Source: JAGOUU01 sp964609155
GTDB lineage: Bacteria; Pseudomonadota; Gammaproteobacteria; JAGOUU01
Direction of reading: 5' to 3'
Length of the DNA stretch: 15,806 bases
Assembly (NCBI GenBank): GCA_964609155.1
Contig: CAZSRF010000042.1
Coordinates: forward strand, 1-15,806
The first letter of the stretch is position 1; every line of letters begins with the position of its first letter. The notes under the pieces are model-generated. The model saw only the letters and a list, made by a program, of their open reading frames with translations, had not been told where the DNA came from and made no database searches. Both the position numbers and the translations under genes were made by a program. Of the stretch, positions 7,986-15,750 are shown piece after piece.

Positions 7986-10900
7986 TTAATTACTTTGGAT
8001 TTCAATATCAATTGCCAATGAACGTATTTCTTTAATTAATACATTAAACGACTCTGGGATATTTGCATCCATTTTATGATTACCATCAACGATATTTTTA
8101 TACATTTTTGTACGGCCGTTAACGTCGTCTGATTTAACTGTTAACATCTCTTGTAATGTATAGGCTGCACCATAAGCTTGCAGGGCCCAGACCTCCATCT
8201 CCCCAAATCTTTGACCACCAAACTGAGCTTTACCACCCAACGGTTGCTGTGTCACAAGACTGTAAGAACCTGTAGAACGAGCATGCATTTTATCATCAAC
8301 TAAGTGATTTAATTTCAGCATATACATATAGCCAACTGTAACAGGTCTATCAAATGCATCACCAGTACGACCATCAAATAATTGTGTTTGACCACTTTCA
8401 GGCAGACCGGCTTTTTTAAGCATTTTCTTTATTTCTGCCTCACTTGCACCATCAAAAACTGACGTTGCCATTGGCACACCTGCAGATAAATTACTGACTA
8501 AATCTATTACTTCTGGATCTGACAAGCTATCTATATCTTCTGTTTTACCACAACCATCATTGTAAATATCATTTAAAGCTGCTTTTAAATCAGGAACCGA
8601 TGCATTATGGCTCATTAAATTACCTAGCTTTAAACCTAGCGCCTTTGCAGCCCAGCCTAAGTGTGTTTCCAAAACCTGCCCTACGTTCATACGTGAAGGT
8701 ACACCTAGTGGGTTCAATACTATATCAACTGGTGTTCCATCGGCCATATATGGCATATCTTCAATCGGCACTATAGTAGAAATAACCCCCTTGTTACCAT
8801 GACGACCTGCCATTTTATCACCAGGTTGAATTCTACGTTTTACTGCTAAAAACACTTTTACAATTTTTAAAATCCCAGGAGATAAATCATCACCACTTAT
8901 TAGTTTACGACGCTTTTCTTCAAGATCTTCATCATATTTTATTCTTTGTTGTGCAAGTTGTTTTTGCGCTGACTCTAACTGATCAGATAGATCTTCGTCT
9001 TTTACTACGATATCAAACCATCTATCACGAGCAAGACCCTTTAAATAATTTTCAGAAATAGTATCGCCAGATTTTAATCCAGGACCAGATTTAGCAGATT
9101 TACCTACCAACATTTTTGCTAAACGACCATACAAATCACCTTCTAGGATTCTGTATTCATCATTCAGATCTTTTTTAATTTTTTCTAATTCATATTTCTC
9201 TATCTGTAAAGCACGTTCATCCTTTTCAACTGCATCACGAGTAAATACCTGTACATTTATTACAGTACCAGTCATACCTGTTGGAACACGCAATGATGTA
9301 TCTTTTACATCAGAAGCTTTTTCACCAAAAATAGCTCTTAATAATTTTTCTTCAGGTGTAAGCTGTGTTTCACCTTTTGGTGTTACTTTACCAACCAGAA
9401 TGTCTCCAGCCTCAACTTCTGCGCCTATGTAAACAATTCCAGACTCATCTAACTTAGCTAACGACGATTCACTTACGTTTGGTATATCAGCTGTAATTTC
9501 TTCTACACCCAATTTAGTATCACGTGAAATACAAGTTAATTCTTCAATATGAATAGAAGTAAATCTATCCTCTTGTACAACTCGTTCTGATATTAAGATA
9601 GAATCCTCGAAGTTATAGCCATTCCAGGGCATGAACGCAACTAATAAGTTTTGACCTAAGGCTAATTCACCCATATCAGTTGATGGACCATCAGCTATAA
9701 TAGTACCCTTTGAAATAATCGTACCCTGCGCAACCAATGGACGCTGATTGATACAAGTATTATGGTTTGACCTAGTGTATTTAATTAAATTATAAATATC
9801 AACACCAGCCTCTCCAGTTAAAGTTTCTTCATCATTTACACGTACTACGATACGTGAAGCATCGATTGAATCAACTACACCACCACGTTTAGCTACTACG
9901 GCAACACCTGAATCACGAGCGACACTACGCTCCATGCCAGTACCAACTAACGGTTTTTCAGCACACATAAGCGGTACTGCTTGACGTTGCATATTTGATC
10001 CCATTAAAGCACGGTTAGCATCGTCATGTTCTAAAAAAGGAATTAAAGAAGCAGCCACTGAAACTATTTGACGTGGTGAAACATCCATATAGTCAATTTT
10101 ATCTGGTGAAGTTAATGTAAACTCATTTAGATGTCTACATGGAACTAACTCATCCGTTAGTTCATTATTTTTATTCAGATTAGCATTTGCTTGAGCAATA
10201 TAATGCTTTCCTTCTTCAATCGCTGACAGATAGACTACTTCATCTGTAGCTCGATTATTTACTACTTTACGTACAGGCGTTTCAATAAAGCCATATTCAT
10301 TAATTCTGGCGTAAATAGCTAATGAATTTATTAATCCAATATTTGGCCCCTCAGGTGTTTCGATAGGACAAACACGGCCATAATGTGTATTGTGCACGTC
10401 ACGTACTTCAAAACCTGCACGCTCTCTGGTTAAACCACCAGGGCCTAGAGCTGATACGCGTCTTTTATGTGTGATTTCAGAAAGTGGATTGTTCTGATCC
10501 ATAAACTGTGACAATTGGCTCGAACCGAAAAATTCTTTGATTGCTGCTGAAACTGGTTTTGCATTAATCAAATCTTGTGGCATAAGATTCTCAGAATCAG
10601 CCACACTTAAACGTTCACGCACAGCACGTTCTACACGTACGAGCCCTATTCGAAATTGATTTTCAGTCATTTCGCCTACGCTTCGAACACGACGATTACC
10701 CAAATGGTCGATGTCATCAACCTGCCCGTTACCATCACGAATATCAATTAAGACTTTAATAACATCAACTATATCTTGCTTCGATAGAACACCAGGTCCT
10801 GTAATTTCGTCTCTGCCAACTCTGCGATTGTATTTCATTCTCCCTACTGCAGATAAATCGTATCTATCTTCACTAAAAAACAAAGATTCAAATAATGTTT

Positions 10901-12080
10901 CTGCTGCATCTTTTGTAGGAGGTTCACCAGGACGCATCATTCGATAAATCTCTACTAAAGCGTCTAGCTGGGTTTTTGTCGTATCAACTCTTAAGGTATC
11001 AGATATATACGCGCCTTTATCCAGATCGTTTGTGTACAGTACTTTTATTTGAGCAATACCAGAATCAGCTATAAGATTAATTAGATCAATGGTCAACTCT
11101 GCATTAGCCTCTGCAAGCAACTCACCAGTTTCTGGGTGAACAATATCTTTGGCCAATGTTTGCTCTGTTAAATATTCCGCAGGAACAACCATTGTTTTAA
11201 TATCAGAATTTTTTATTTTTCTAATGTGTGCAAATGTTATATGCCTACCGGCTTCAATAATAGTATTACCTTCTTTATCCTTAATATCAGTATATGCTGT
11301 TTCACCACGCAACCTTTCAGGTATTACATCTAATACAAATTGATTACCATTGATATTTATTGTATTCGTATCAAAGAAAGTGTCTAATATTTCTTCTTGC
11401 GACAGTCCTAAAGCACGTAAAATAACGCTGACTGGTAGTTTTCTTCTTCTATCGATACGAACAAAAATATTATCCTTTGGGTCAAATTCAAAATCTAACC
11501 AGGAACCTCTATAAGGAATAATTCTCGCTGAATATAACTTTTTACCAGAACTATGTGTTTTACCACGATCATGCTCAAAAAAGACCCCTGGAGAACGATG
11601 CAACTGAGAAACAATTACTCTCTCTATACCATTGATGACAAAAGAACCTGTGTCTGTCATCAAGGGAAGCTCACCCATGTAAACTTCTTGTTCTCTTATA
11701 TCTTTAACTATTTGCTTATCTTCTACTGAACCTTCCTCTAAAAGCACTAATCGTATTTTTACTCGGATTGGTGCTGCATAAGTAGTACCACGAATTCTGC
11801 ACTCCTTGACATCAAATGTTGGAGTTCCTAATCTATAACCGGCATACTCCAAAATAGCTAGTCCTGAATAACTTTTAATGGGGAACAACGATTTAAATGC
11901 CGATTCTAAACCAGAGTCTACTCCATTTTTGCTGTTTAAAAACTTTTCATAAGATTCAGTTTGAACATCTAGCAATGGCGGCACGTCAATAATAGATTGT
12001 AAATCACTAAAATTTTTACGTATACGTTTGCTAACAAAACGTACTGGTTGACCATTTTGGTTAGTATGTGACAGTGACAT
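7986..12080 (-). CDS. rpoB: RNA polymerase beta subunit
   Basis: Beta pairs with beta' to form the catalytic core and holds the rifampicin pocket. The 1364-residue product is complete. The rifampicin region starts at Gly519 (E. coli Gly507) and reads GSSQLSQFMDQNNPLSEITH, then KRRVSALGPGGL. The residues at the common resistance positions (Asp528, His538, Ser543; E. coli D516, H526, S531) are wild type, so no classical resistance change is visible. Other family blocks are intact: RPGEPPT, GYNFEDSI, GDKMAGRHGNKGV, KLNHLVDDKMHARSTG and the C-terminal PESFNVLIKEIRSL. The 22 extra residues relative to E. coli lie mainly in the LVGKSAKSGPGLKSGD segment, similar to the longer Pseudomonas/Legionella form. 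The ATG at 12078-12080 follows a GAGGAA site. rpoC starts 61 bases downstream. A likely attenuator precedes the gene. Confidence 0.98.
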   Translation of the reverse strand: MSLSHTNQNGQPVRFVSKRIRKNFSDLQSIIDVPPLLDVQTESYEKFLNSKNGVDSGLESAFKSLFPIKSYSGLAILEYAGYRLGTPTFDVKECRIRGTTYAAPIRVKIRLVLLEEGSVEDKQIVKDIREQEVYMGELPLMTDTGSFVINGIERVIVSQLHRSPGVFFEHDRGKTHSSGKKLYSARIIPYRGSWLDFEFDPKDNIFVRIDRRRKLPVSVILRALGLSQEEILDTFFDTNTININGNQFVLDVIPERLRGETAYTDIKDKEGNTIIEAGRHITFAHIRKIKNSDIKTMVVPAEYLTEQTLAKDIVHPETGELLAEANAELTIDLINLIADSGIAQIKVLYTNDLDKGAYISDTLRVDTTKTQLDALVEIYRMMRPGEPPTKDAAETLFESLFFSEDRYDLSAVGRMKYNRRVGRDEITGPGVLSKQDIVDVIKVLIDIRDGNGQVDDIDHLGNRRVRSVGEMTENQFRIGLVRVERAVRERLSVADSENLMPQDLINAKPVSAAIKEFFGSSQLSQFMDQNNPLSEITHKRRVSALGPGGLTRERAGFEVRDVHNTHYGRVCPIETPEGPNIGLINSLAIYARINEYGFIETPVRKVVNNRATDEVVYLSAIEEGKHYIAQANANLNKNNELTDELVPCRHLNEFTLTSPDKIDYMDVSPRQIVSVAASLIPFLEHDDANRALMGSNMQRQAVPLMCAEKPLVGTGMERSVARDSGVAVVAKRGGVVDSIDASRIVVRVNDEETLTGEAGVDIYNLIKYTRSNHNTCINQRPLVAQGTIISKGTIIADGPSTDMGELALGQNLLVAFMPWNGYNFEDSILISERVVQEDRFTSIHIEELTCISRDTKLGVEEITADIPNVSESSLAKLDESGIVYIGAEVEAGDILVGKVTPKGETQLTPEEKLLRAIFGEKASDVKDTSLRVPTGMTGTVINVQVFTRDAVEKDERALQIEKYELEKIKKDLNDEYRILEGDLYGRLAKMLVGKSAKSGPGLKSGDTISENYLKGLARDRWFDIVVKDEDLSDQLESAQKQLAQQRIKYDEDLEEKRRKLISGDDLSPGILKIVKVFLAVKRRIQPGDKMAGRHGNKGVISTIVPIEDMPYMADGTPVDIVLNPLGVPSRMNVGQVLETHLGWAAKALGLKLGNLMSHNASVPDLKAALNDIYNDGCGKTEDIDSLSDPEVIDLVSNLSAGVPMATSVFDGASEAEIKKMLKKAGLPESGQTQLFDGRTGDAFDRPVTVGYMYMLKLNHLVDDKMHARSTGSYSLVTQQPLGGKAQFGGQRFGEMEVWALQAYGAAYTLQEMLTVKSDDVNGRTKMYKNIVDGNHKMDANIPESFNVLIKEIRSLAIDIEIQSN

Positions 12081-12130
12081 GCGTATTCCTCAGAAGTAAT
12101 TATTTATACACTTATAATCTTATGAACTAT

Positions 12131-12192
12131 AAACAAAAAAACAAAACGTAATAACGTTACCAGAGGGGACAAATCACCTTGGTAACATTATT
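12131..12192 (-). terminator. Terminator/attenuator between rplL and rpoB
   Basis: In the RNA, AAUAAUGUUACC pairs with GGUAACGUUAUU: 12 pairs with one G-U, a 19-base loop, DNA positions 12150-12192. It is followed by ACGUUUUGUUUUUUUGUUU (DNA 12131-12149). The stem starts 12 bases after the rplL stop and lies about 70 bases before rpoB. E. coli has a partial terminator and an RNase III processing site in the same spacer, which reduce rpoBC output relative to L12. Here a read-through terminator is inferred, because rpoB has no other obvious source of transcripts. The AT-rich stem and interrupted U tract suit incomplete termination. Confidence 0.75.
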
Positions 12193-12204
12193 AGCTTTGT
12201 ATTA

Positions 12205-12582
12205 TTACTTAACCTCTGCAGTAGCACCAGCTTCTTCAAGTTGCTTCTTGATTTTAGCTGCATCGTCTTTATTAACGCCTTCTTTAACTAACGCAGGAGC
12301 ACTTTCAACTAGATCTTTAGCTTCTTTCAAGCCAAGGCCAGTGATTTCTCTTATTACTTTAATGACATTTACCTTGTTGCTACCAAAGTTTGTCATGTGT
12401 ACATCAAATTCAGTTTTTTCAGCAGCAGCTTCACCACCAGCCGCAGCAACTGGAGCAGCCATGGCTACTGGAGCAGCAGCAGAAACATTGAATTTTTTTT
12501 CCATAGCTTCAACTAGTTCAACTACTTCCATTACACTCATTGATGCAATCGCATTTAATATATCATCTTTATTTAACGCCAT
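12205..12582 (-). CDS. rplL: Large ribosomal subunit protein L7/L12
   Basis: L7/L12 is the multi-copy stalk protein that recruits and stimulates the translational GTPases such as EF-G and EF-Tu. The 125-residue product has the N-terminal dimerisation and L10-binding helices (residues 1 to about 33, ending MEKKFNVSAAAP). A flexible Ala/Gly/Pro hinge follows (about 34-54), then the globular C-terminal domain with EKTEFDV, NKVNVIKVIREITGLGLKEAK and the final helix. The ATG at 12580-12582 has a strong GAGGAG ribosome binding site, fitting the need for several copies per ribosome. It starts 35 bases after rplJ. The terminator-like hairpin just downstream probably keeps L12 transcripts in excess of rpoBC transcripts. 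Confidence 0.98.
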   Translation of the reverse strand: MALNKDDILNAIASMSVMEVVELVEAMEKKFNVSAAAPVAMAAPVAAAGGEAAAEKTEFDVHMTNFGSNKVNVIKVIREITGLGLKEAKDLVESAPALVKEGVNKDDAAKIKKQLEEAGATAEVK

Positions 12583-12617
12583 AATTTAACTCCTCAATTT
12601 TTAATAACTACTAAACG

Positions 12618-13145
12618 TCACTGTTGCTTTTTTTGCTCAGCTACTGCATTAATAACACGCACAATTGTTGTGTATGTTTCCGCAACTGTCCTAACCAACT
12701 TAGTAACAGGCGCGTTAATAACAGATGCCAACTGTCCTAGCGCTTGCTGCTTAGTAGGTAACGAAGCAACTCTATCGATAGCCTCTCCACCATAAGCATT
12801 ACCACCGATAGACAATACTTTTACTTCAAGCTTACTATTAGCTTTAGCAAAATCTTTCATCAATCTGGCAGGTGCACCTGGATCATCTTTACAAAAAGCT
12901 AATAGCATTGGACCCTTCAATGAGTCTTGCATACACTCAAACTGTGTCCCAGCTACTGCTCGTTTAGCAAGCGTATTGCGCACGACTTTAAGGTAAATAC
13001 CATTATCGCGAGCAGTTTTTCTAAGCTCTGTAAGCTGTACAACAGATAATCCTCGGTAGTCAGCACCTACTGCTGATACGGCTACTTTAGCTTGCTCTGA
13101 TATTTCAGCTACAATCGCTTTTTTATCATTTAGTCTTAAGACCAC
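12618..13145 (-). CDS. rplJ: Large ribosomal subunit protein L10, GTG start
   Basis: L10 anchors the L7/L12 stalk to 23S rRNA and, in complex with L12, represses its own operon by binding the mRNA leader. The product is about 175 residues (E. coli 165). Family features are LNDKKAIVAEISE at the start, YRGLSVVQLTELRK, VVRNTLAKRAV, and a long C-terminal helix ending VRVINAVAEQKKQQ that carries the L12 dimers. I choose GTG at 13143-13145 because AGGAGG lies 6 bases upstream. The TTG one codon earlier would leave only 3 bases of spacing. No ATG exists near the conserved start. rplL follows after 35 bases, and a structured 230-base leader separates this gene from rplA. Confidence 0.96.
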   Translation of the reverse strand: MVLRLNDKKAIVAEISEQAKVAVSAVGADYRGLSVVQLTELRKTARDNGIYLKVVRNTLAKRAVAGTQFECMQDSLKGPMLLAFCKDDPGAPARLMKDFAKANSKLEVKVLSIGGNAYGGEAIDRVASLPTKQQALGQLASVINAPVTKLVRTVAETYTTIVRVINAVAEQKKQQ

Positions 13146-13151
13146 CAAACA

Positions 13152-13157
13152 CCTCCT
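13152..13157 (-). promoter_or_regulatory. Ribosome binding site that fixes the GTG start of rplJ
   Basis: A full AGGAGG on the coding strand lies 6 bases before GTG at 13143-13145. It favours GTG over the TTG at 13146-13148. Confidence 0.8.
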
Positions 13158-13259
13158 GAGTGTTATTCTAAGAATTTATGGTTTTAAGTTTAATGGCGCA
13201 GTTCTAATGACAAGATGACATATATGTAACCTTTGTCTTAGTGTTATCAACACCATCTG

Positions 13260-13330
13260 CGTCAGCTGTTGTAAACAACAATTAAGCCTATAAACCCAAG
13301 CGCTGACGGTCTTTGACGATGCCTGAGGCA
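13260..13330 (-). promoter_or_regulatory. Structured rplJ leader, probable L10 autoregulatory RNA
   Basis: The spacer 13149-13381 carries no gene. In the RNA it can form a 4-bp hairpin UGCC-UCA-GGCA (13320-13330). Next comes an unpaired GUCAAAGACC segment, then a 7-bp stem CGUCAGC/GCUGACG (13302-13308 with 13260-13266). This stem encloses a bulge and an inner hairpin UGUUG-UUUA-CAACA (13267-13280) stacked directly on it. In bacteria the L10-(L12) complex binds a kinked leader helix in this position to repress rplJL, so that is the likely role. The stems are seen in the sequence; the L10-binding role is inferred from location. The rest of the spacer is AT-rich, with a 10-bp palindrome ACATATATGT at 13218-13227. 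Confidence 0.6.
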
Positions 13331-13381
13331 ACTTCAAATTCTTTAAATATTCACAAAATCAAATACTATACTATAAAAAAC

Positions 13382-14086
13382 TTATATAGGCAAACTAGAT
13401 TGATCAACAGTAATACCTGGCCCCATTGTAGAAGATAGGGTAATTTTCTTTAAATACACCCCTTTAGCAGCACTTGGTTTAGCCTTTTTTAAAGCTTCTA
13501 ATAACGCTACTAGGTTCTCTTGAATTGCTTTACTATCGAAACTTACTTTACCTAAAGTAGTATGAATGATGCCTGCCTTGTCTGTTCGATATTGTACTTG
13601 ACCGCCTTTCGCATTTTTTATAGCTGTCTCAACATCCATTGTAACGGTACCAACTTTTGGGTTAGGCATAAGCCCCCTTGGACCTAAAATTTGGCCTAAT
13701 TGCCCAACTAATCTCATTGCATCAGGAGTCGCTATCAAGATATCAAAATCCATCTTTCCAGCTTTAATTTCTTCAGCTAAATCTTCAAAACCCACAATAT
13801 CAGCACCAGCATCTTTTGCCTTTGTTGCATTAGGACCTTGAGCAAACACAGCCACCTTAACAGTTTTACCTGTGCCATTAGGCAATACTAAAGCTCCACG
13901 CACCACCTGATCAGACTTGCGCGAGTCAATACCTAGCTTAACTGCCACATCAAGTGATTCAGCAAATTTAGTTTTTGTCGTACTAGAAATAGTTTTTAAA
14001 ATTTCTACACTCTTCTCAATAGAATACAATGCGCCTGACTGTACATTTTGAGCAAATAATTTTCTACGCTTAGTTAATTTAGCCAT
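13382..14086 (-). CDS. rplA: Large ribosomal subunit protein L1
   Basis: L1 forms the mobile L1 stalk that guides deacylated tRNA out of the E site, and in many bacteria it represses the L11 operon. The 234 residues match the usual length exactly. Recognisable stretches are MAKLTKRRKLF, VKLGIDSRKSDQVVRG, LPNGTGK, the LGPRGLMPNPKVGTVT signature with the following GGQVQYR, and the C-terminal ITLSSTMGPGI. The start overlaps the rplK stop as TAATG (14084-14088), a coupled arrangement. GAGGG in the end of rplK acts as ribosome binding site. It is followed by the long rplJ leader. Confidence 0.98.
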   Translation of the reverse strand: MAKLTKRRKLFAQNVQSGALYSIEKSVEILKTISSTTKTKFAESLDVAVKLGIDSRKSDQVVRGALVLPNGTGKTVKVAVFAQGPNATKAKDAGADIVGFEDLAEEIKAGKMDFDILIATPDAMRLVGQLGQILGPRGLMPNPKVGTVTMDVETAIKNAKGGQVQYRTDKAGIIHTTLGKVSFDSKAIQENLVALLEALKKAKPSAAKGVYLKKITLSSTMGPGITVDQSSLPI

Positions 14087-14520
14087 TATTCAACACCCTC
14101 AACATTTAACCCCATACTACGAGCAGTACCAGCAATTGTTCTAACAGCAGCATTCATACTAGCCGCAGTTAAATCTACTTCTTTAAGCTTTGCGATTTGT
14201 TCTAGTTGAGGTCTAGTTACTTTACCTATTTTATCAGTATTAGGCTTACCGCTACCTTTGGGTACACCTGCAGCTTTCTTCAACAAGAAAGACGCCGGGG
14301 GCGTTTTTAAGATAAAAGTGAAACTTCTGTCACTATAAACTGTGATGACAACAGGAATTGGGGTTCCCTTTTCCAAGCTTTGTGTCTGCGCATTAAACGC
14401 TTTACAAAACTCCATAATGTTAACGCCACGCTGACCTAATGCAGGACCGATTGGTGGACTTGGATTGGCGGCTCCGGCAGGAACCTGTAAATTAATATAC
14501 GCTTCAATTTTTTTAGCCAT
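14086..14520 (-). CDS. rplK: Large ribosomal subunit protein L11
   Basis: L11 binds the GTPase-associated region of 23S rRNA at the base of the stalk and is needed for RelA activation. The 144-residue product (E. coli 142) has the proline-containing N-terminal domain AGAANPSPPIGPALGQRGVN that contacts thiostrepton-type drugs, then FTFILKTPPASFLLKKAAG. The C-terminal RNA-binding domain follows, ending with ARSMGLNVEG. The ATG at 14518-14520 is preceded by GAGAAT. It starts 85 bases after nusG and its stop overlaps the rplA start by one base. The leader holds an AT-only hairpin, but I cannot identify an L1-binding site in it. Confidence 0.98.
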   Translation of the reverse strand: MAKKIEAYINLQVPAGAANPSPPIGPALGQRGVNIMEFCKAFNAQTQSLEKGTPIPVVITVYSDRSFTFILKTPPASFLLKKAAGVPKGSGKPNTDKIGKVTRPQLEQIAKLKEVDLTAASMNAAVRTIAGTARSMGLNVEGVE

Positions 14521-14559
14521 TGTGATTCTCTTTAATACATGGGTTATAACGCTTTTGTT

Positions 14560-14580
14560 AAATTAAAATCAATTTAATTT
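14560..14580. repeat. AT-only inverted repeat in the nusG-rplK spacer
   Basis: AAATTAAA and TTTAATTT form a perfect 8-bp inverted repeat around a 5-base loop. Without G or C it is a weak hairpin and has no U tract, so I do not call a terminator. A second AT stem (TTATAT/ATATAA) overlaps the nusG stop at about 14590-14611. Confidence 0.35.
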
Positions 14581-14605
14581 AGCTTCCCTTAATTATATAT
14601 TTTTG

Positions 14606-15142
14606 CTATATAATTTTTTCTACTTGAGAAAACTCAAGTTCAACAGGCGTTGAACGCCCGAATATTGATACAGCAACACGCAGTCTGCTTTTATCATAAT
14701 TAACGTCTTCAACTACTCCATTAAAGTCAGCAAACGGTCCATCATTTACTCGAACAACTTCACCAGCTTCAAATAACACTTTAGGCCTAGGCTTATCTAC
14801 ACCCTCTTGAACTCTTTGAAGGATTTTATGCAGCTCTCTCTCTCCAATAGGAGCAGGCTTATCCGCTCTTCCACCAATAAACCCAATAACTTTAGGAACT
14901 TGACAAATCAAATGCCAAATTTCATCGTCAAGATCTACTTCTATTAGAACATAACCAGGAAAGAACTTACGCTCACTCTTACGCTTTTGTCCAGAGCGCA
15001 TTTCCATAACTTCTTCAGTTGGAACTAGAATTTCACCGAATTTTTCTTCTAATTTTTTTACTGCTATCCTTTCTTGTACGAGCTTTCTAACCGCCAGCTC
15101 TTGCCCAGAATAAACCTGTAAAATATACCATTGCTTTGGCAT
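14606..15142 (-). CDS. nusG: Transcription elongation and antitermination factor NusG
   Basis: NusG rides on RNA polymerase, suppresses pausing, and couples transcription to Rho and to the ribosome. The 178-residue product (E. coli 181) has an N-terminal NGN domain (MPKQWYILQVYSGQE through the FFPGYVLIEVDL strand to about residue 110). A C-terminal KOW domain follows (FEAGEVVRVNDGPFADFNGVV, about 120-178). I choose ATG at 15140-15142, since the family starts at this point (MPKQWY). Its AGAGG site lies in the last codons of secE. A longer reading from 15172 would add ten residues overlapping secE and is less likely. The gene begins 5 bases after the secE stop, so the two are one operon. Confidence 0.97.
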   Translation of the reverse strand: MPKQWYILQVYSGQELAVRKLVQERIAVKKLEEKFGEILVPTEEVMEMRSGQKRKSERKFFPGYVLIEVDLDDEIWHLICQVPKVIGFIGGRADKPAPIGERELHKILQRVQEGVDKPRPKVLFEAGEVVRVNDGPFADFNGVVEDVNYDKSRLRVAVSIFGRSTPVELEFSQVEKII

Positions 15143-15147
15143 TAACT

Positions 15148-15492
15148 TTATACCTCTTGCCCAGTAACCCAAGCCATCATTTTAAACAGAATATTGTCAA
15201 AACCCCAGAGGATTAATGACATGATAGCAACCATTATCACAACAATAATAGATGCTTGTATTGTCTCTTGCCGAGTCGGCCACACAACCTTACGAGCTTC
15301 ACCCTGAGAACTTAAAATAAAAACCCAGGTTTTTTTACCATATGATGTAGTCCTAGCGACACCAATAGCCATCAAAAAAGCCACTAATACCGCTACAACT
15401 CTCAAAAACGGAGATAACTGCTCAATATAATTTGAAACAATACCCAACACTAAAACGGCCCCTACAATTGTCCATTTTATATAGTCTTTCAT
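15148..15492 (-). CDS. secE: Preprotein translocase subunit SecE
   Basis: SecE is an essential membrane subunit that clamps SecY in the SecYEG export channel. The 114-residue product has three hydrophobic segments, at about residues 7-20, 30-46 and 80-97, like the E. coli three-helix form. The conserved cytoplasmic GEARKVVWPTRQET lies before the last helix (residues 64-77), which is the essential part. I choose ATG at 15490-15492, preceded by AAGGGT and matching the family. The frame stays open upstream to 15648 through a tandem repeat and into tRNA-Trp, giving a low-complexity TWYMVHG-type extension that is not real protein. nusG follows after 5 bases. Confidence 0.96.
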   Translation of the reverse strand: MKDYIKWTIVGAVLVLGIVSNYIEQLSPFLRVVAVLVAFLMAIGVARTTSYGKKTWVFILSSQGEARKVVWPTRQETIQASIIVVIMVAIMSLILWGFDNILFKMMAWVTGQEV

Positions 15493-15533
15493 GGGAACCC
15501 TTTTTAACTTACTAATACAATCTGCTAAATAAC

Positions 15534-15601
15534 ATATACCATGTACCATATACCATGTACCATGTACCATGTACCATGTACCATGTACCATGTACCATGT
15601 A
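15534..15601. repeat. Heptanucleotide tandem array between tRNA-Trp and secE
   Basis: Nine full 7-bp units run from 15534 to 15596, followed by a partial ATGTA. Seven units read ATGTACC; the first and third read ATATACC. Each unit holds the self-complementary tetramers CATG and GTAC, so the RNA can form many small alternative hairpins. The array lies about 40 bases before the secE start, in the transcribed spacer after tRNA-Trp. Copy number is likely variable, since such arrays are prone to slippage, but this cannot be shown from one sequence. Confidence 0.97.
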
Positions 15602-15618
15602 ATGCGCCTAGTTAGTAA

Positions 15619-15694
15619 TGGCAGGCCAGGAGGGCCTCGAACCCCCAACCTGCGGTTTTGGAGACCGCCACTCTGCCAATTGAGCTACTGGCCT
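15619..15694 (-). tRNA. trpT: tRNA-Trp (anticodon CCA)
   Basis: A complete 76-base cloverleaf with encoded CCA. The acceptor stem is AGGCCAG/CTGGCCT with discriminator G. The anticodon stem GCGGT/ACCGC closes the loop CTCCAAA, giving anticodon CCA at 15659-15661. The T arm carries TTCGAGG. It lies between tuf and secE, a common gammaproteobacterial placement, and is probably cut from a tuf-trpT-secE transcript. Confidence 0.97.
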
Positions 15695-15750
15695 ATCCTA
15701 GGCTACCACATTTTATACACCAATGGCATATAGTATATTATTACTAATAA

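Noticed and set aside
10450..10526. Possible rifampicin-resistance change in rpoB (Val in place of Ile before SALGPGG)
   Set aside because: KRRVSALGPGGL is a common natural variant in bacterial RpoB. The residues at the main resistance positions are wild type.
12179..12589. 136-codon plus-strand ORF covering rplL
   Set aside because: It is the antisense reading of rplL, whose Ala-rich coding keeps the opposite frame open. It has no ribosome binding site or recognisable domain. The same holds for other plus-strand ORFs inside fusA, rpoC and rpoB, such as 1448-1846 and 5496-5783.
13218..13260. Possible promoter (TTGATA-like box, then CATATA) in the rplJ leader
   Set aside because: The -10 match is poor and AT-rich DNA offers many such matches, so an internal rplJ promoter cannot be supported by reading alone.
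15493..15648. N-terminal extension of SecE with TWYMVHG repeats
   Set aside because: The extension is the translation of the heptanucleotide array and part of tRNA-Trp. The family start and ribosome binding site are at 15490-15492.
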